NCBI GenBank assembly: GCA_000332255.1
Contig: KB235926.1
Span: 841,416 to 905,415, forward strand
DNA from: a cyanobacterium PCC 7702
GTDB lineage: Bacteria > Cyanobacteriota > Cyanobacteriia > Cyanobacteriales > Nostocaceae
Length of the DNA: 64,000 nt
Direction: 5' to 3'
Below are positions 9,643 through 18,638 of the stretch, one piece after another (the first letter of the stretch is position 1; each line of letters starts with the position of its first letter). A program made the position numbers and the translations under genes. The notes under the pieces were generated by a model that ran no database searches, was not told the DNA's origin, and was given only the letters and a program-made list of their open reading frames with translations.

Positions 9643-9849
9643 AGCAGCATCACCTGAGGTCAGCTAATTTAGAAAATTCTCTGTTATTAATTTAGCTATA
9701 CTTACTTTAACAATCGTGCTTGGCTAACAAGCTACTAACTTTGAGGTGAATGTAAATAGAAATGGAATTATAGCTGTTACATAGCCGCTATCCATATATT
9801 TGATAATTATCGGACCCGTGCAAATTTTTAATATTCGCCTTTAACAAGC

Positions 9850-10431
9850 ATGGTTGTATATGTAAATCAACTCTATGTAAGTATGAGAAGTCCTTGGCGT
9901 TTAAGAGATTACGTATTTGCTGCTTTCATGACAATAGGCATGGTAATTGCTGTGTTTATTGTTGGTCCCTTTGCACCTCCTGGACTACAACTATTATTTT
10001 GGGCGCCTTTGGGAGGAATTTTTCTGACTTTAGGGATGGCGCGTTTACAGCGTCGCGGTAGTGTAGCTTTGATGATTCTTCCTTTGGCGGTACTGTTAGG
10101 GTTGATTTCCCCAATTATTACCTTGTATCTAGGTCTAACAGTTTTCATAACAGAATTAGTAATGTTCTTTTTGGGAAATTATCGACGCAAAATCAACCGT
10201 TTGTGGGGAAATATTCTTTTTTTTGCCAGTGCTAACTTAGGTGGTATATTACTTGCAGCTTATTTAATCAAAACTTCCAAAGGAGAACCGTTTGTGAAAA
10301 TTGTTACCCAACCTGCAGTTTTGATTCTGCTGACGGTATTAGCAGGTGTAGCTGGTGTTGTTGGTTGGTGGTTGGGAGAGTTAGCAATCAAGCAATTGCA
10401 AAGAGCAGGAAAAATGGATGTGGATATCTGA
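9850..10431 (+). CDS. ECF transporter substrate-binding (S) component, MptD/Trep_Strep type
   Basis: A 193-residue protein with five or six hydrophobic helices (for example YVFAAFMTIGMVIAVFIVG, LGLTVFITELVMFFLG, VLILLTVLAGVAGVVGWWLG). The N-terminal RLRDYVFAAFMTIGM, the Pro/Gly-rich APPGLQLLFWAPLGGIFLTL loop and the C-terminal GWWLGELAIKQLQRAGK resemble the MptD/Trep_Strep S-component family. Placement immediately before T and A subunits (18-base and 7-base gaps) makes a role as the membrane vitamin- or cofactor-binding subunit likely. The substrate is not known. No riboswitch fold was seen upstream. Confidence 0.75.
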   Translation: MVVYVNQLYVSMRSPWRLRDYVFAAFMTIGMVIAVFIVGPFAPPGLQLLFWAPLGGIFLTLGMARLQRRGSVALMILPLAVLLGLISPIITLYLGLTVFITELVMFFLGNYRRKINRLWGNILFFASANLGGILLAAYLIKTSKGEPFVKIVTQPAVLILLTVLAGVAGVVGWWLGELAIKQLQRAGKMDVDI

Positions 10432-10449
10432 AGCATACAAAAAATCGTT

Positions 10450-11127
10450 ATGAGGAAGCGCGGTTTCCTGACTCAGATCAATCCCCTTCTCAAAATTATT
10501 GTTTGTATTGCCAGCGTAGGTCTAGCCGTGGTTTTGCACGATATCAGAGCCATTAGCGTTTTAGCAATTACCTTACTGGCATTACTTTTTATTTGCGTGC
10601 GCATAAATCTGAGAATTTTCGCATCTTTGGCGATCGCCTTAGTTGTATTCATGACTGTTTCCGCCTGGCTAAGGGGTTTTCACACCTCTTTTGTCAGTAC
10701 CCTGCGCTTAATCGCCATTTTGCTACCAACACCGCTTTTAGCCGGTACCACTTCGCCATTTCATTTGCTCAAAGCAATTCAAGCTGCACGCTTACCCAGT
10801 TTTATCGTTTTAAGTCTGATGCTGATGTGGAGATTTTTGCCTATCATACAACAAGAAGCCCAGCGAATTGTTGAAGCTAATTGGTTGCGAGGCGTAAACA
10901 TAGCAAATCAACCCCAGCAATGGTTTTCTGGCTTGCTGATGCCTTTGATTTTTCGAATTGTTGCCTACGCAGATGATGTCACTGTAGGTTTAGAAACAAG
11001 AGGTTACGATCCCCAAGCTGGGCGCAGTAATAGCCAACCATTACAATGGCAATCAAAAGATACAATTTTTGCCATCAGCGCGGTTGCGATCGCCGCGGTG
11101 GCGGGATATCTGGAATGGGTAGTTTAA
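10450..11127 (+). CDS. ECF transporter transmembrane (T) component, EcfT/CbiQ type
   Basis: EcfT couples the two ATPase domains to the S component. The 225 residues have four or five N-terminal helices, then the cytoplasmic coupling helices with the two Ala/Arg-Gly signatures: EANWLRGV (about residues 140-147) and LETRGY (about 180-185). The C-terminus is one last helix (TIFAISAVAIAAVAGYLEWV). It is the middle gene of S-T-A and is followed after 7 bases by the ATPase gene. Confidence 0.85.
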   Translation: MRKRGFLTQINPLLKIIVCIASVGLAVVLHDIRAISVLAITLLALLFICVRINLRIFASLAIALVVFMTVSAWLRGFHTSFVSTLRLIAILLPTPLLAGTTSPFHLLKAIQAARLPSFIVLSLMLMWRFLPIIQQEAQRIVEANWLRGVNIANQPQQWFSGLLMPLIFRIVAYADDVTVGLETRGYDPQAGRSNSQPLQWQSKDTIFAISAVAIAAVAGYLEWVV

Positions 11128-11134
11128 AAAACGC

Positions 11135-12499
11135 ATGGCACCTCACCAACCAGTACTTGAAGTATTGGATTTAACATACATCCATCCAGGAAAAAGCTGG
11201 GCGACCATCGCCAATGTCAATTTGAGCTTGTATCCAGGCGAGATCGTTTTAATTGCGGGAGCCACAGGAAGTGGTAAAAGTACCTTATTAAACTGTTTGG
11301 CGGGAATTGCGCCCAATCACGTAGGAGGGAAATTATACGGTAAGATACTTTACCAAGGAATTGATATCAGCGAGTGGTCAGTTAGACAGCGAGCGCGATA
11401 TTTTTGCATATTGCTACAAAATGTAGAAACGCAAATTTTTACAGAGCGAGTTTGGGAAGAATTGGTATTCGGATTAGAAAACTGGAATGTAGCGCCACAA
11501 CAAATTTGGCAAATAACCGAAACCGTCTTGGAAGAATTCGGTTTGCAAGGACAACGAAATTGGTTCATCCGCCAACTGTCAGCAGGTCAAAAACAACGCC
11601 TGTTGATTGCTTGTCTTTTAGCAATTGGACAACCGGTGATGCTGTTGGATGAACCTTTAGCTTACCTGGATGCACAAGGGGTGGAGCTGTTGCTGCAACT
11701 ATTGAAGTCCAGGGCACAAAAAGGTCAGTCTGTAATTATTATCGAACATCGCACAGAGGTAGTAAAAAAGATATGCGATCGCTCCTACTACTTCCACCAT
11801 GGTAAACTCACAGAAGCGGTAAACAACAATAAAATAGAGATTTTTCCTACTGTTTCTGAGTTTGCTTGTTCCTCCTGCCATCACAACCCCCCCATTGTGC
11901 TGCGCGCTTTTGGACTTAGTTGGGGTGGATATCCTCCTTTTCCGGATTTGCAACTAACAGCAGGGGAAACTATCCTCCTCAAAGGAGACAACGGTTGCGG
12001 AAAGACGACACTTTTGAAACTTTTATGCGGTCTGCTGAAGTCAGCAACAGGAAAATTGGAGATTTTGGGTGCAGATGCAAGCCAAAAAAGCGTGGTGCAA
12101 ATTGCTAAAGACGTGGGTTTTGTGCTTCAAAATCCTAATCACCAACTATTTGCAGATAGCGTGCGAGCAGAAATTCAACAACCGGGAGTCAAAAAAGCAG
12201 TTGCTGATTTACTCTTAGAACAGCTAAATTTAAGCGATCGCGCTCAAGATCATCCCCAAGCACTTTCTCAGGGACAAAAAAGACGGTTAGCGCTAGGCGC
12301 TGTCTTGGCCAGACAACCAAAAATTTGCTTGCTAGATGAGATCGTGGTAGGACAAGACCCCTACTCTTTGTCTTTAATGCTTAATGTCCTAAGTAACTTT
12401 ATCCAGGAACAAGGAGCGCTAATTCTCACTTCTCACGTGCCTTTACCAGCAGGACTTTTCAATGCTAAAGTTTTAGTCCTGCCAAAAGTGCAAATCTAA
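11135..12499 (+). CDS. ECF transporter ATPase with two fused ABC domains (EcfA-like)
   Basis: Two nucleotide-binding domains are fused in one 454-residue chain. Domain 1: Walker A GATGSGKST (about 42-50), signature LSAGQKQRL, Walker B VMLLDEPLAYLD, switch His in IIEHRTEVV. Domain 2: Walker A GDNGCGKTT (near 290), signature LSQGQKRRL, Walker B ICLLDEIVVGQDP, His in LTSHVPLP. Domain 2 has LDEI where LDEP is usual; the catalytic Glu is kept. Both sites therefore look competent. This completes a self-contained ECF importer, unlike systems sharing a general EcfAA'T module. The domain linker contains a CSSCHH cluster. Confidence 0.88.
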   Translation: MAPHQPVLEVLDLTYIHPGKSWATIANVNLSLYPGEIVLIAGATGSGKSTLLNCLAGIAPNHVGGKLYGKILYQGIDISEWSVRQRARYFCILLQNVETQIFTERVWEELVFGLENWNVAPQQIWQITETVLEEFGLQGQRNWFIRQLSAGQKQRLLIACLLAIGQPVMLLDEPLAYLDAQGVELLLQLLKSRAQKGQSVIIIEHRTEVVKKICDRSYYFHHGKLTEAVNNNKIEIFPTVSEFACSSCHHNPPIVLRAFGLSWGGYPPFPDLQLTAGETILLKGDNGCGKTTLLKLLCGLLKSATGKLEILGADASQKSVVQIAKDVGFVLQNPNHQLFADSVRAEIQQPGVKKAVADLLLEQLNLSDRAQDHPQALSQGQKRRLALGAVLARQPKICLLDEIVVGQDPYSLSLMLNVLSNFIQEQGALILTSHVPLPAGLFNAKVLVLPKVQI

Positions 12500-12577
12500 C
12501 TTGCTTGCAAATAGGCTTTTAGCGTCAAAATAATCAAGGTATGTGTTTTCCTCAATCTTAACCGCTGCAAAACTTCT

Positions 12578-13150
12578 ATGACCCCTCACAAAAGTGATGC
12601 CAAACAAGCTTCTGCTTCCCCACAGGGATGGCAAAATTGGCGGGAAAACTTAACTTTAGTAGTGGTGGCTTTGATTTTGGCATTTTTGATCCGCACTTTT
12701 GTTGCCGAACCTCGCTACATTCCCTCAGATTCAATGGTGCCAACTTTACATACAGGCGATCGCTTAGTAGTAGAAAAAGTTTCTTACTATTTCCATCCTC
12801 CCCGCTTGGGTGATATCGTTGTTTTTCAACCTCCTGAGGAACTGCAACGACGGGGATATCCAAAAGACCAAGCTTTTATCAAGCGCATTATTGGTGAACC
12901 AGGTCAAATTGTTACTATCCAAGCAGGTAAAGTTTATATCAACGGACAACCCCTGCAAGAAAACTATATTGCCGAACCACCAAATCAACCATTTCCACCA
13001 GTAGTAGTTCCTGAAAATGAATTTTTTGTCATGGGGGACAACCGCAACGATAGCAACGACTCTCGTTACTGGGGCTTTTTACCTAGAAAAAATATCATTG
13101 GTCGAGCAGTGTTTCGCTTCTGGCCGCTAGAGCGAATTGGATTTATCTAG
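12578..13150 (+). CDS. lepB: Signal peptidase I
   Basis: LepB cleaves Sec and Tat signal peptides on the outer face of the membrane with a Ser/Lys dyad. After a short polar N-terminus one membrane helix (LTLVVVALILAFLIRTFVA) leads to box B with the nucleophile in IPSDSMVPTL, box D with the general-base Lys in AFIKRIIGEPG, and box E GDNRNDSNDSRYWGFLP. Its 190 residues are typical of cyanobacterial enzymes. It follows the ECF operon by 78 bases and is probably read on the same strand from its own promoter. Confidence 0.95.
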   Translation: MTPHKSDAKQASASPQGWQNWRENLTLVVVALILAFLIRTFVAEPRYIPSDSMVPTLHTGDRLVVEKVSYYFHPPRLGDIVVFQPPEELQRRGYPKDQAFIKRIIGEPGQIVTIQAGKVYINGQPLQENYIAEPPNQPFPPVVVPENEFFVMGDNRNDSNDSRYWGFLPRKNIIGRAVFRFWPLERIGFI

Positions 13151-13180
13151 AGACAGCAAGCTCGATTGCAAGCAGCACAA

Positions 13181-13238
13181 GCAAAAGAGGCGGGAAATGA
13201 TAGCCTTTTGATCGTTCCTTCCTCTTATTTGCGGTTTT
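13181..13238 (+). terminator. Terminator hairpin after lepB
   Basis: Imperfect arms GCAAAAGAGGCGGGAA and TTCCTTCCTCTTATTTGC face each other across about 18 bases and are followed by GGTTTTTG. The U-run is short, so efficiency is uncertain. The rest of the lepB-guaA gap (to 13515) holds only AT-rich sequence and an imperfect GTTAT/ATAAC palindrome near 13310. Confidence 0.55.
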
Positions 13239-13515
13239 TGATGAAGAAGTAATTGAAATTATGGTAAAAACCAAAACTGCTTGTTCGCAAATCGCAAAAT
13301 TATGTTAAGTTATTATGAATAATCATAACAAACTAGCATAAATAAATTTTTCCATCGTCACTCTAGGGTATTTATTTCTTTTTAATACCATTTTTAAGTT
13401 GCGTTTGTACGGGCATTTTCTAACCTCACAGCAAGCCTGAGAAAAACAGAAATGGTATTGACTCTACCATAAAGCACGATCTTCTTTCGTTAATTTCATC
13501 CACACACTCTCCGTC

Positions 13516-15135
13516 ATGAACACAGCGGTGACCCTACCAACACAACAACAGGCTCAAACAACAGAATCTCTGGAAATCAATCGCCAGATGATTGTGATTC
13601 TCGATTTTGGTTCTCAGTATTCAGAACTAATAGCTCGCAGAATCAGAGAAACCCAAGTTTATTCAGAAGTTCTTTCCTATCGAACAACAGCAGAACAGTT
13701 AAGGAGACTTAACCCAAAAGGAATTATCCTTTCTGGCGGCCCCAATTCAGTTTACGATCGCGATGCTCCCCAATGCGATCCAGAAATTTGGCATTTGGGA
13801 ATTCCCATTTTGGGTGTTTGCTACGGAATGCAGCTGATGGTGCAGCAACTGGGTGGAAAAGTAGCAAGAGCAGAACGAGGTGAATACGGTAAGGCATCAC
13901 TGTACATAGACGATCCCACAGACTTACTCACCAACGTTGAAGATGGTACGACAATGTGGATGAGTCACGGAGACTCGGTCACACAGATGCCACCCGGATT
14001 CGAATTGTTAGCACACACAGAAAATACTCCTTGTGCAGCCATCGCAGACCACAAACGAAAACTTTACGGCGTTCAGTTCCATCCAGAAGTGGTGCATTCC
14101 GTCGGGGGTTTAGCATTACTGCGCAATTTTGTCTACCACATTTGCGAATGCGAACCGACTTGGACAACAGCTGCTTTTGTAGAAGAAGCAATTCGCGAAA
14201 TTCGCGCTAAAGTGGGGAACAAGCGAGTACTGCTAGCCCTCTCTGGAGGAGTCGATTCTTCAACGCTGGCCTTTTTACTGCACAAAGCGATCGGCGACCA
14301 GCTCACCTGCGTCTTTATCGACCAAGGCTTTATGCGCAAGTATGAGCCAGAACGGTTGTTAAAGCTGTTCCAAGAGCAATTTCACATTCCCGTAGTATAC
14401 GTCAACGCTCGCGATCGCTTTTTAGCTGCTCTCAAGGGCGTCACCGACCCAGAGGAGAAAAGACGTATTATAGGACACGAGTTCATACGTGTATTTGAGG
14501 AGGAATCCAAAAGACTGGGACCCTTTGACTATCTAGCTCAGGGAACCCTGTATCCAGATGTAATTGAATCTGCTGATACCAACGTCGATCCACAAACAGG
14601 GGAACGGGTAGCAGTAAAAATCAAAAGCCATCACAATGTAGGGGGTTTACCTAAAGACTTGCGATTCAAACTAGTAGAACCACTGCGAAAACTTTTTAAG
14701 GATGAAGTTCGCAAAGTCGGACGTTCTATAGGTTTACCAGAAGAAATAGTGCAGCGCCATCCCTTCCCCGGTCCCGGTTTGGCAATTAGGATTTTGGGAG
14801 AAATTACCCCAGAAAAATTAAAGATTTTGCGAGATGCTGATTTGATCGTGCGCCAAGAAATTAACCAGCGCGGTCTATACCACCAGTATTGGCAAGCTTT
14901 TGCCGTATTGTTGCCGATCAAGAGTGTAGGCGTGATGGGCGATCGCCGTACCTACGCTTACCCCATAGTTTTACGTATTGTCAGCAGCGAAGATGGCATG
15001 ACTGCTGACTGGGCAAAGGTACCTTACGATGTATTAGAAGTGATTTCCAACCGCATTGTCAATGAAGTCAAAGGTGTCAATCGCGTAGTGTACGACATTA
15101 CCTCCAAACCACCCGGAACCATTGAGTGGGAGTAA
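13516..15135 (+). CDS. guaA: GMP synthase (glutamine-hydrolysing)
   Basis: GuaA converts XMP to GMP using glutamine and ATP. The N-terminal class I amidotransferase has the nucleophilic Cys in GVCYGMQL (about residue 102) and the His/Glu pair in [11 protein letters not shown]. The ATP pyrophosphatase domain carries the P-loop LSGGVDSS (about 242-249), and the C-terminal dimerisation domain ends KPPGTIEWE, the family-typical terminus. Length 539 is normal. The first about 25 residues are a low-complexity Thr/Gln extension. A long perfect hairpin follows at 15143. Confidence 0.97.
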   Translation: MNTAVTLPTQQQAQTTESLEINRQMIVILDFGSQYSELIARRIRETQVYSEVLSYRTTAEQLRRLNPKGIILSGGPNSVYDRDAPQCDPEIWHLGIPILGVCYGMQLMVQQLGGKVARAERGEYGKASLYIDDPTDLLTNVEDGTTMWMSHGDSVTQMPPGFELLAHTENTPCAAIADHKRKLYGVQFHPEVVHSVGGLALLRNFVYHICECEPTWTTAAFVEEAIREIRAKVGNKRVLLALSGGVDSSTLAFLLHKAIGDQLTCVFIDQGFMRKYEPERLLKLFQEQFHIPVVYVNARDRFLAALKGVTDPEEKRRIIGHEFIRVFEEESKRLGPFDYLAQGTLYPDVIESADTNVDPQTGERVAVKIKSHHNVGGLPKDLRFKLVEPLRKLFKDEVRKVGRSIGLPEEIVQRHPFPGPGLAIRILGEITPEKLKILRDADLIVRQEINQRGLYHQYWQAFAVLLPIKSVGVMGDRRTYAYPIVLRIVSSEDGMTADWAKVPYDVLEVISNRIVNEVKGVNRVVYDITSKPPGTIEWE

Positions 15136-15142
15136 AAAAATG

Positions 15143-15174
15143 GTTAATAGCTAATAGCACAATTAGCTATTAAC
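15143..15174 (-). terminator. 13-bp perfect hairpin, minus-strand terminator-like
   Basis: GTTAATAGCTAAT (15143-15155) and ATTAGCTATTAAC (15162-15174) are perfect complements around a six-base loop. On the minus strand the stem is followed by seven T within two bases, so it could end minus-strand transcription from the phytochrome remnant. On the plus strand only an A-run follows, so it is a poor guaA terminator. Confidence 0.55.
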
Positions 15175-15252
15175 TCTCAAAAAAAAAGTCTGTAGTGGAA
15201 TTGCGATCGCCCGCAGATACATCTGGAAGAACTATATTATCCTCGGTCAATT

Positions 15253-15808
15253 CTATCGATTGCAATTGACAGTTTGTACAACCTGTGGACGAAACCACAA
15301 AACATAGTTGTTATTGCTTTTAGAAATTGAAAGCGAAATTAAACCGCTAGCAATAATTTTACTAGTTCCTTCAGTATTTTTGGCGGATTGCAGTTAATTG
15401 AAAGCATCCTTAACTAAGTTATAAAACTTGTAATAAACATGAGTTTTGTCAGGGAAAGTTGGCTCTAATTCTAGGATTAATACTGCTCGATAAGAAAAAT
15501 TTTGGCAAGATTTGATGTGGAACTGGATAGGATTAGCAATTTCTATGACTTCTGAGTGCAGGCAATCTCTCAAAAATTCGAATTGCTCGCGATCTAGCAA
15601 TTTACTGAGGGACTGATGCAGCAATTCTTGTGGGGGAAAATCCTAAAAAATGCAGGCTATTTTCACTAATTTGCGTAATAATTAACTCTGGTTCCTTGAG
15701 TGTCAAAAGAACTCCATGGGGTTGAATCGAGCCAGGATTATGAATTGGCTGTTGCTCTACAGTTGTCCAATCTAATTGAGGTAGTTTGCTATTTTTACTG
15801 GTATTCAC
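15253..15808 (-). pseudogene. Decayed phytochrome-type photoreceptor gene
   Basis: From the ATG at 15808 the frame encodes the start of a phytochrome PAS domain (HNPGSIQPHGVLLTLKEPEL, ENSLHFLGFSP). One extra base in a run of five C (plus-strand G, 15632-15636) shifts the frame. The next frame continues the same domain: PQELLHQSLSKLLDREQFEF to FYNLVKDAFN. A TAA at 15394-15396 replaces one codon, then LQSAKNTEGTSKIIA (start of a GAF domain) is joined directly to SGLISLSIS and YVLWFRPQVVQTVN, a signature from the end of a PHY domain. The GAF core with its bilin cysteine, most of PHY and the kinase are missing. The result is a non-functional relic with a frameshift, a stop and a large internal deletion. 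Confidence 0.8.
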
Positions 15809-16064
15809 GTTTGAGAAAGCTAAACAGACAAAATTGTTTGGCTTGGAAGTGTTAATAATTTTGAATATTTTTACAAAATTTTATTGAGAATTTGAAGGTG
15901 CATTTGCTTTCCTGGTAAGAAAGTTTGGTATTGTAAGTCTAATGTCTGAAAATACTACCATCCATAATTTGTGGGAGAGTTGTCTACCAAACTAAAGCTT
16001 GCCTCATAGAAAGTAACTGCGACGCAGTAGAATTACTTAAAAAACTGAGAACAAGCAAGAAGTC

Positions 16065-16511
16065 ATGAGGGATTTTTCTGTCTTTTCTAATGTCGATGGA
16101 GACGTTACTCAACCTCCTGTTTCTCTTGCTGGCTTAAAAATCCTGGTGGTGGACGACGATGAAGACAGTCGCATTTACATATCTACTGTCTTGGAAGCAG
16201 ATGGAGCTTGTATCACCACAGCTAGTTCAGCTAGCGAAGCATTAGAAGTACTGCTGCAGTTGCAACCAGATGTATTAGTATGTGATATTGCCATGCCAGG
16301 TGAAGACGGTTATACCTTGATAAGAAGGGTACGTGCCGTAGAAGTAGAAAAAGTAGCAACCGTTCCATCTGTGGCCCTGACCGCCTGTGCTGGTAGCGAG
16401 GATCGTGTCCTTGCTTTGGAAGCTGGCTTTCAAGCTCATGTAACCAAACCAGTAGATCCAGAGGATTTAATAGCAGCTATAGCTAGTGTACTCGGTTTTG
16501 GTCAAGCTTAA
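16065..16511 (+). CDS. Single-domain response regulator (CheY-like)
   Basis: A 148-residue receiver domain without an output domain. Motifs: LKILVVDDDEDSR (acidic pocket), phospho-acceptor Asp in VCDIAMPGEDGYTL, Thr/Ala switch in VALTACAG, and Lys in HVTKPVDPEDL. A 25-residue polar leader precedes the domain. The sequence resembles the C-terminal receiver of cyanobacterial hybrid kinases, and the gene lies next to a phytochrome remnant on the opposite strand, so its former partner may be lost. No DNA-binding or enzymatic domain is present; signalling presumably goes through protein contacts. Confidence 0.9.
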   Translation: MRDFSVFSNVDGDVTQPPVSLAGLKILVVDDDEDSRIYISTVLEADGACITTASSASEALEVLLQLQPDVLVCDIAMPGEDGYTLIRRVRAVEVEKVATVPSVALTACAGSEDRVLALEAGFQAHVTKPVDPEDLIAAIASVLGFGQA

Positions 16512-16537
16512 ACAGCATCGGTACTGGAAAATATAAA

Positions 16538-16640
16538 GACTAGATGTTCACTATCTCCGACCGTTCTGATGGAGAGTTTAGTCTCCCGCAGATGAGTGAT
16601 AAAGTGGAGGAAGCGACAGAAACTCCACAACCATCTAGTC
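16538..16640. other. Candidate structured RNA or inverted-repeat element
   Basis: In the gap between two convergent genes, GACTAGATG (16538-16546) and CATCTAGTC (16632-16640) are perfect complements enclosing further stems: GTGGAG/CTCCAC (16604-16609/16623-16628) and TCTCC/GGAGA (16554-16558/16571-16575). The same GGAGA can alternatively pair with TCTCC at 16582-16586. A three-way-junction RNA is possible on either strand. Chance cannot be excluded. No coding function is seen from 16512 to 16805. Confidence 0.3.
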
Positions 16641-16805
16641 GTATTTGTTATTTAGCACTGTCTGCTTCTTTGACGTCGCTCTCCTTCAAGAAGCAGTAAA
16701 GGAACACAACGGTAAAACTTCCTGTCAGTGCGTTTTGTTATGCTTTCAGGATACAAATTGCGTTGAAGTCTCCGCTCTATCTGTAATGGTAATTGGGGTC
16801 TAACT

Positions 16806-17711
16806 TCAGGTAGAAACTCTATCTCCAAAGCTAATGCGTTGGGACTGATATTGTGGTGGTTCCACATGAATTAAAACTCGTACGGGACTGAAGCGTTCTT
16901 CTAAACGCATTTCAACTTCCTCGGTGATGCGATGAGCGGTTTCCACATCTGGAGCATCTACTACTAAATGCATCTCAATGAAAACTTGGCGACCAACAAC
17001 ACCACGAGAGGCGATATCGTGACAGTTCAAAACTCCAGGTACAGACATAGCGATCGCGTGAATAACTTCTGGAGCGATCGCCATTTCATCTACAAGCCAA
17101 GGTAAATTTTCTTTTAAAACTGTCCATCCACTCCAAAATACCAACAAAGCGACAGGAAAAGCCAACACTATATCCAACCACTGATAACCCAACCACACGC
17201 CAATCAAACCACCAATTACAGCAATTGTCACCCAGATGTCGCTCATTGTATGCTGGGCGTCAGCAATCAAAATGGCACTACCTACCTGCTTTCCTACGTA
17301 CCTTTCGTAAAAAGCAACAAATATATTTACACCCAGTACGAGCAATAATATCCACAATTGCGGTGATGATATTTTCACCGGTTCGCCACCCTTGAAAATT
17401 CGCTCTATAGCTCCTTGAAGAATTTCAAAGCAAGCTATACCTAAAAAAGCAGAAATTCCTAAAGCACTTACTGCTTCGTATTTTAGATGTCCGTAAGGAT
17501 GTTCGCGATCGGGATGGGGTGAAGAAAAGCGATTAGCGATTAATCCTAAAATGTTGTTGGCGCTATCTGTAACGCTGTGCAAAGCATCCGCTAACAAACT
17601 CAGAGAACCTGTTAATTTACCTACAACTACTTTCAATAGCATTACAAATATATTCAGGAGTAAAGTAATTATTAAAACCTTTCTAACTTTGACACGATTA
17701 TCTAAAGTCAT
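16806..17711 (-). CDS. Cation diffusion facilitator (CDF) family metal transporter
   Basis: A CDF antiporter of 301 residues, expected to export a divalent metal (Zn, Fe, Mn, Co or Cd) in exchange for protons. Six membrane helices are visible. The metal site is formed by SLLADALHSVTDSANN in helix 2 and ILIADAQHTMSDIWV in helix 5, both with the Asp/His-x3-Asp pattern. A cytoplasmic domain follows (HAIAMSVPGVLNCHDI, QVFIEMHLVVDAPDVETAH), ending VRVLIHVEPP. The second site, DAxHxxxD in both helices, leans towards the FieF/MntE subgroup, but I cannot assign the metal. An 321-base AT-rich leader to the next gene shows no recognisable metal-sensor site. Confidence 0.9.
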   Translation of the reverse strand: MTLDNRVKVRKVLIITLLLNIFVMLLKVVVGKLTGSLSLLADALHSVTDSANNILGLIANRFSSPHPDREHPYGHLKYEAVSALGISAFLGIACFEILQGAIERIFKGGEPVKISSPQLWILLLVLGVNIFVAFYERYVGKQVGSAILIADAQHTMSDIWVTIAVIGGLIGVWLGYQWLDIVLAFPVALLVFWSGWTVLKENLPWLVDEMAIAPEVIHAIAMSVPGVLNCHDIASRGVVGRQVFIEMHLVVDAPDVETAHRITEEVEMRLEERFSPVRVLIHVEPPQYQSQRISFGDRVST

Positions 17712-18032
17712 AAGTATTTTTTTTAAACATTATCTCTGAGTTCTCAGTGTAGAACTAAACACATTGATTGAATGTATATAATTATTACGTTGTCTAGATT
17801 TTATTTAGCTATAAACTAAAAATTTCAGCTGGTTTTATTAAAAAAAAATTTTAAAAATAGCAGCTACAAATCAAGGAAATAAGGATGTATATATTTTTCA
17901 GACCAAACATTTATTATCGTTTGCTAGTAAGACTTTTTATTACTTTCCCGTAACTGGCACGACAGACATAGACTGCAGTAACCTCTTGCCGGGAAAATAG
18001 TATTTGTACCAAAATGTTTTGACACGTCAACC
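17712..18032. other. AT-rich leader between CDF transporter and a hypothetical gene
   Basis: About 320 bases between divergent genes, with long A/T runs near 17835-17860. I see no repeat, RNA or protein signal in it. Confidence 0.4.
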
Positions 18033-18386
18033 ATGTCTGAAAATAACCTGACCTTAAATTTAGTAGAAGGTTCTGTCTCCTTTAGTTTTTCACCCCAAGC
18101 AGCACAACAATTAAAAGCAATACTCGAACAATTAATGAACAGTCTCAAAGCTGTTGCGGCTAAAACCAGTTCCGGTAGTGGTAAAGTCAGTCCCCAACCT
18201 CCAGTGGAGTATCAACATGCACAAGAAGTATATTTAGAGATTTTTTGTAATCCCAATATCTGGCCTAGTCCCTTCGCTGCTAAAGTGCTGCTGACGGTTC
18301 GCGATACTCATATTCGCTTGAGTACAGAAGCGGAACTGACTCGTATTATTGAAGATGTCAACTTATACCTAGAGCAAGCAGGATGA
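18033..18386 (+). CDS. Conserved hypothetical protein (117 aa)
   Basis: I recognise the sequence style from cyanobacteria but no named domain. It begins MSENNLTLNLVEGSVSFSF, then an amphipathic helix (QAAQQLKAILEQLMNSLKAV), a low-complexity Ser/Gly linker, then YLEIFCNPNIWPSPFAAKVL, a strand pair and a C-terminal helix. No membrane segment or metal motif is present. It is isolated, with more than 250 bases to the genes on each side. Confidence 0.65.
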   Translation: MSENNLTLNLVEGSVSFSFSPQAAQQLKAILEQLMNSLKAVAAKTSSGSGKVSPQPPVEYQHAQEVYLEIFCNPNIWPSPFAAKVLLTVRDTHIRLSTEAELTRIIEDVNLYLEQAG

Positions 18387-18638
18387 TTTTAGCAAGCTGC
18401 TATTAAAAGTTACCGGAGCAGTTACCAAAAGAAACTACTCCGGCAAAATTACCAAGTCTGCTCAAAGAATGACGGAATTCCAACCCTTGTGCTGGCTCAG
18501 ATTTAAAAATTAAGTACAACAAAAACTATAACACGCCTGATAGCCCTAAATAGTAGAGAACTCCACGGGATTGGGTATCGAGCCTTCTATTGTCAATATA
18601 TATGTACTCCCAATCCAAAAACTAAAATTGTTAATTTA

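Noticed and set aside
9643-9849. Riboswitch upstream of the ECF S component
   Set aside because: No conserved TPP, cobalamin, biotin-related or preQ1 core could be recognised; the sequence is plain AT-rich leader.
16652-16867. 71-codon minus-strand frame overlapping the CDF gene end
   Set aside because: Out of frame with the transporter and composed of residues typical of a shadow frame.
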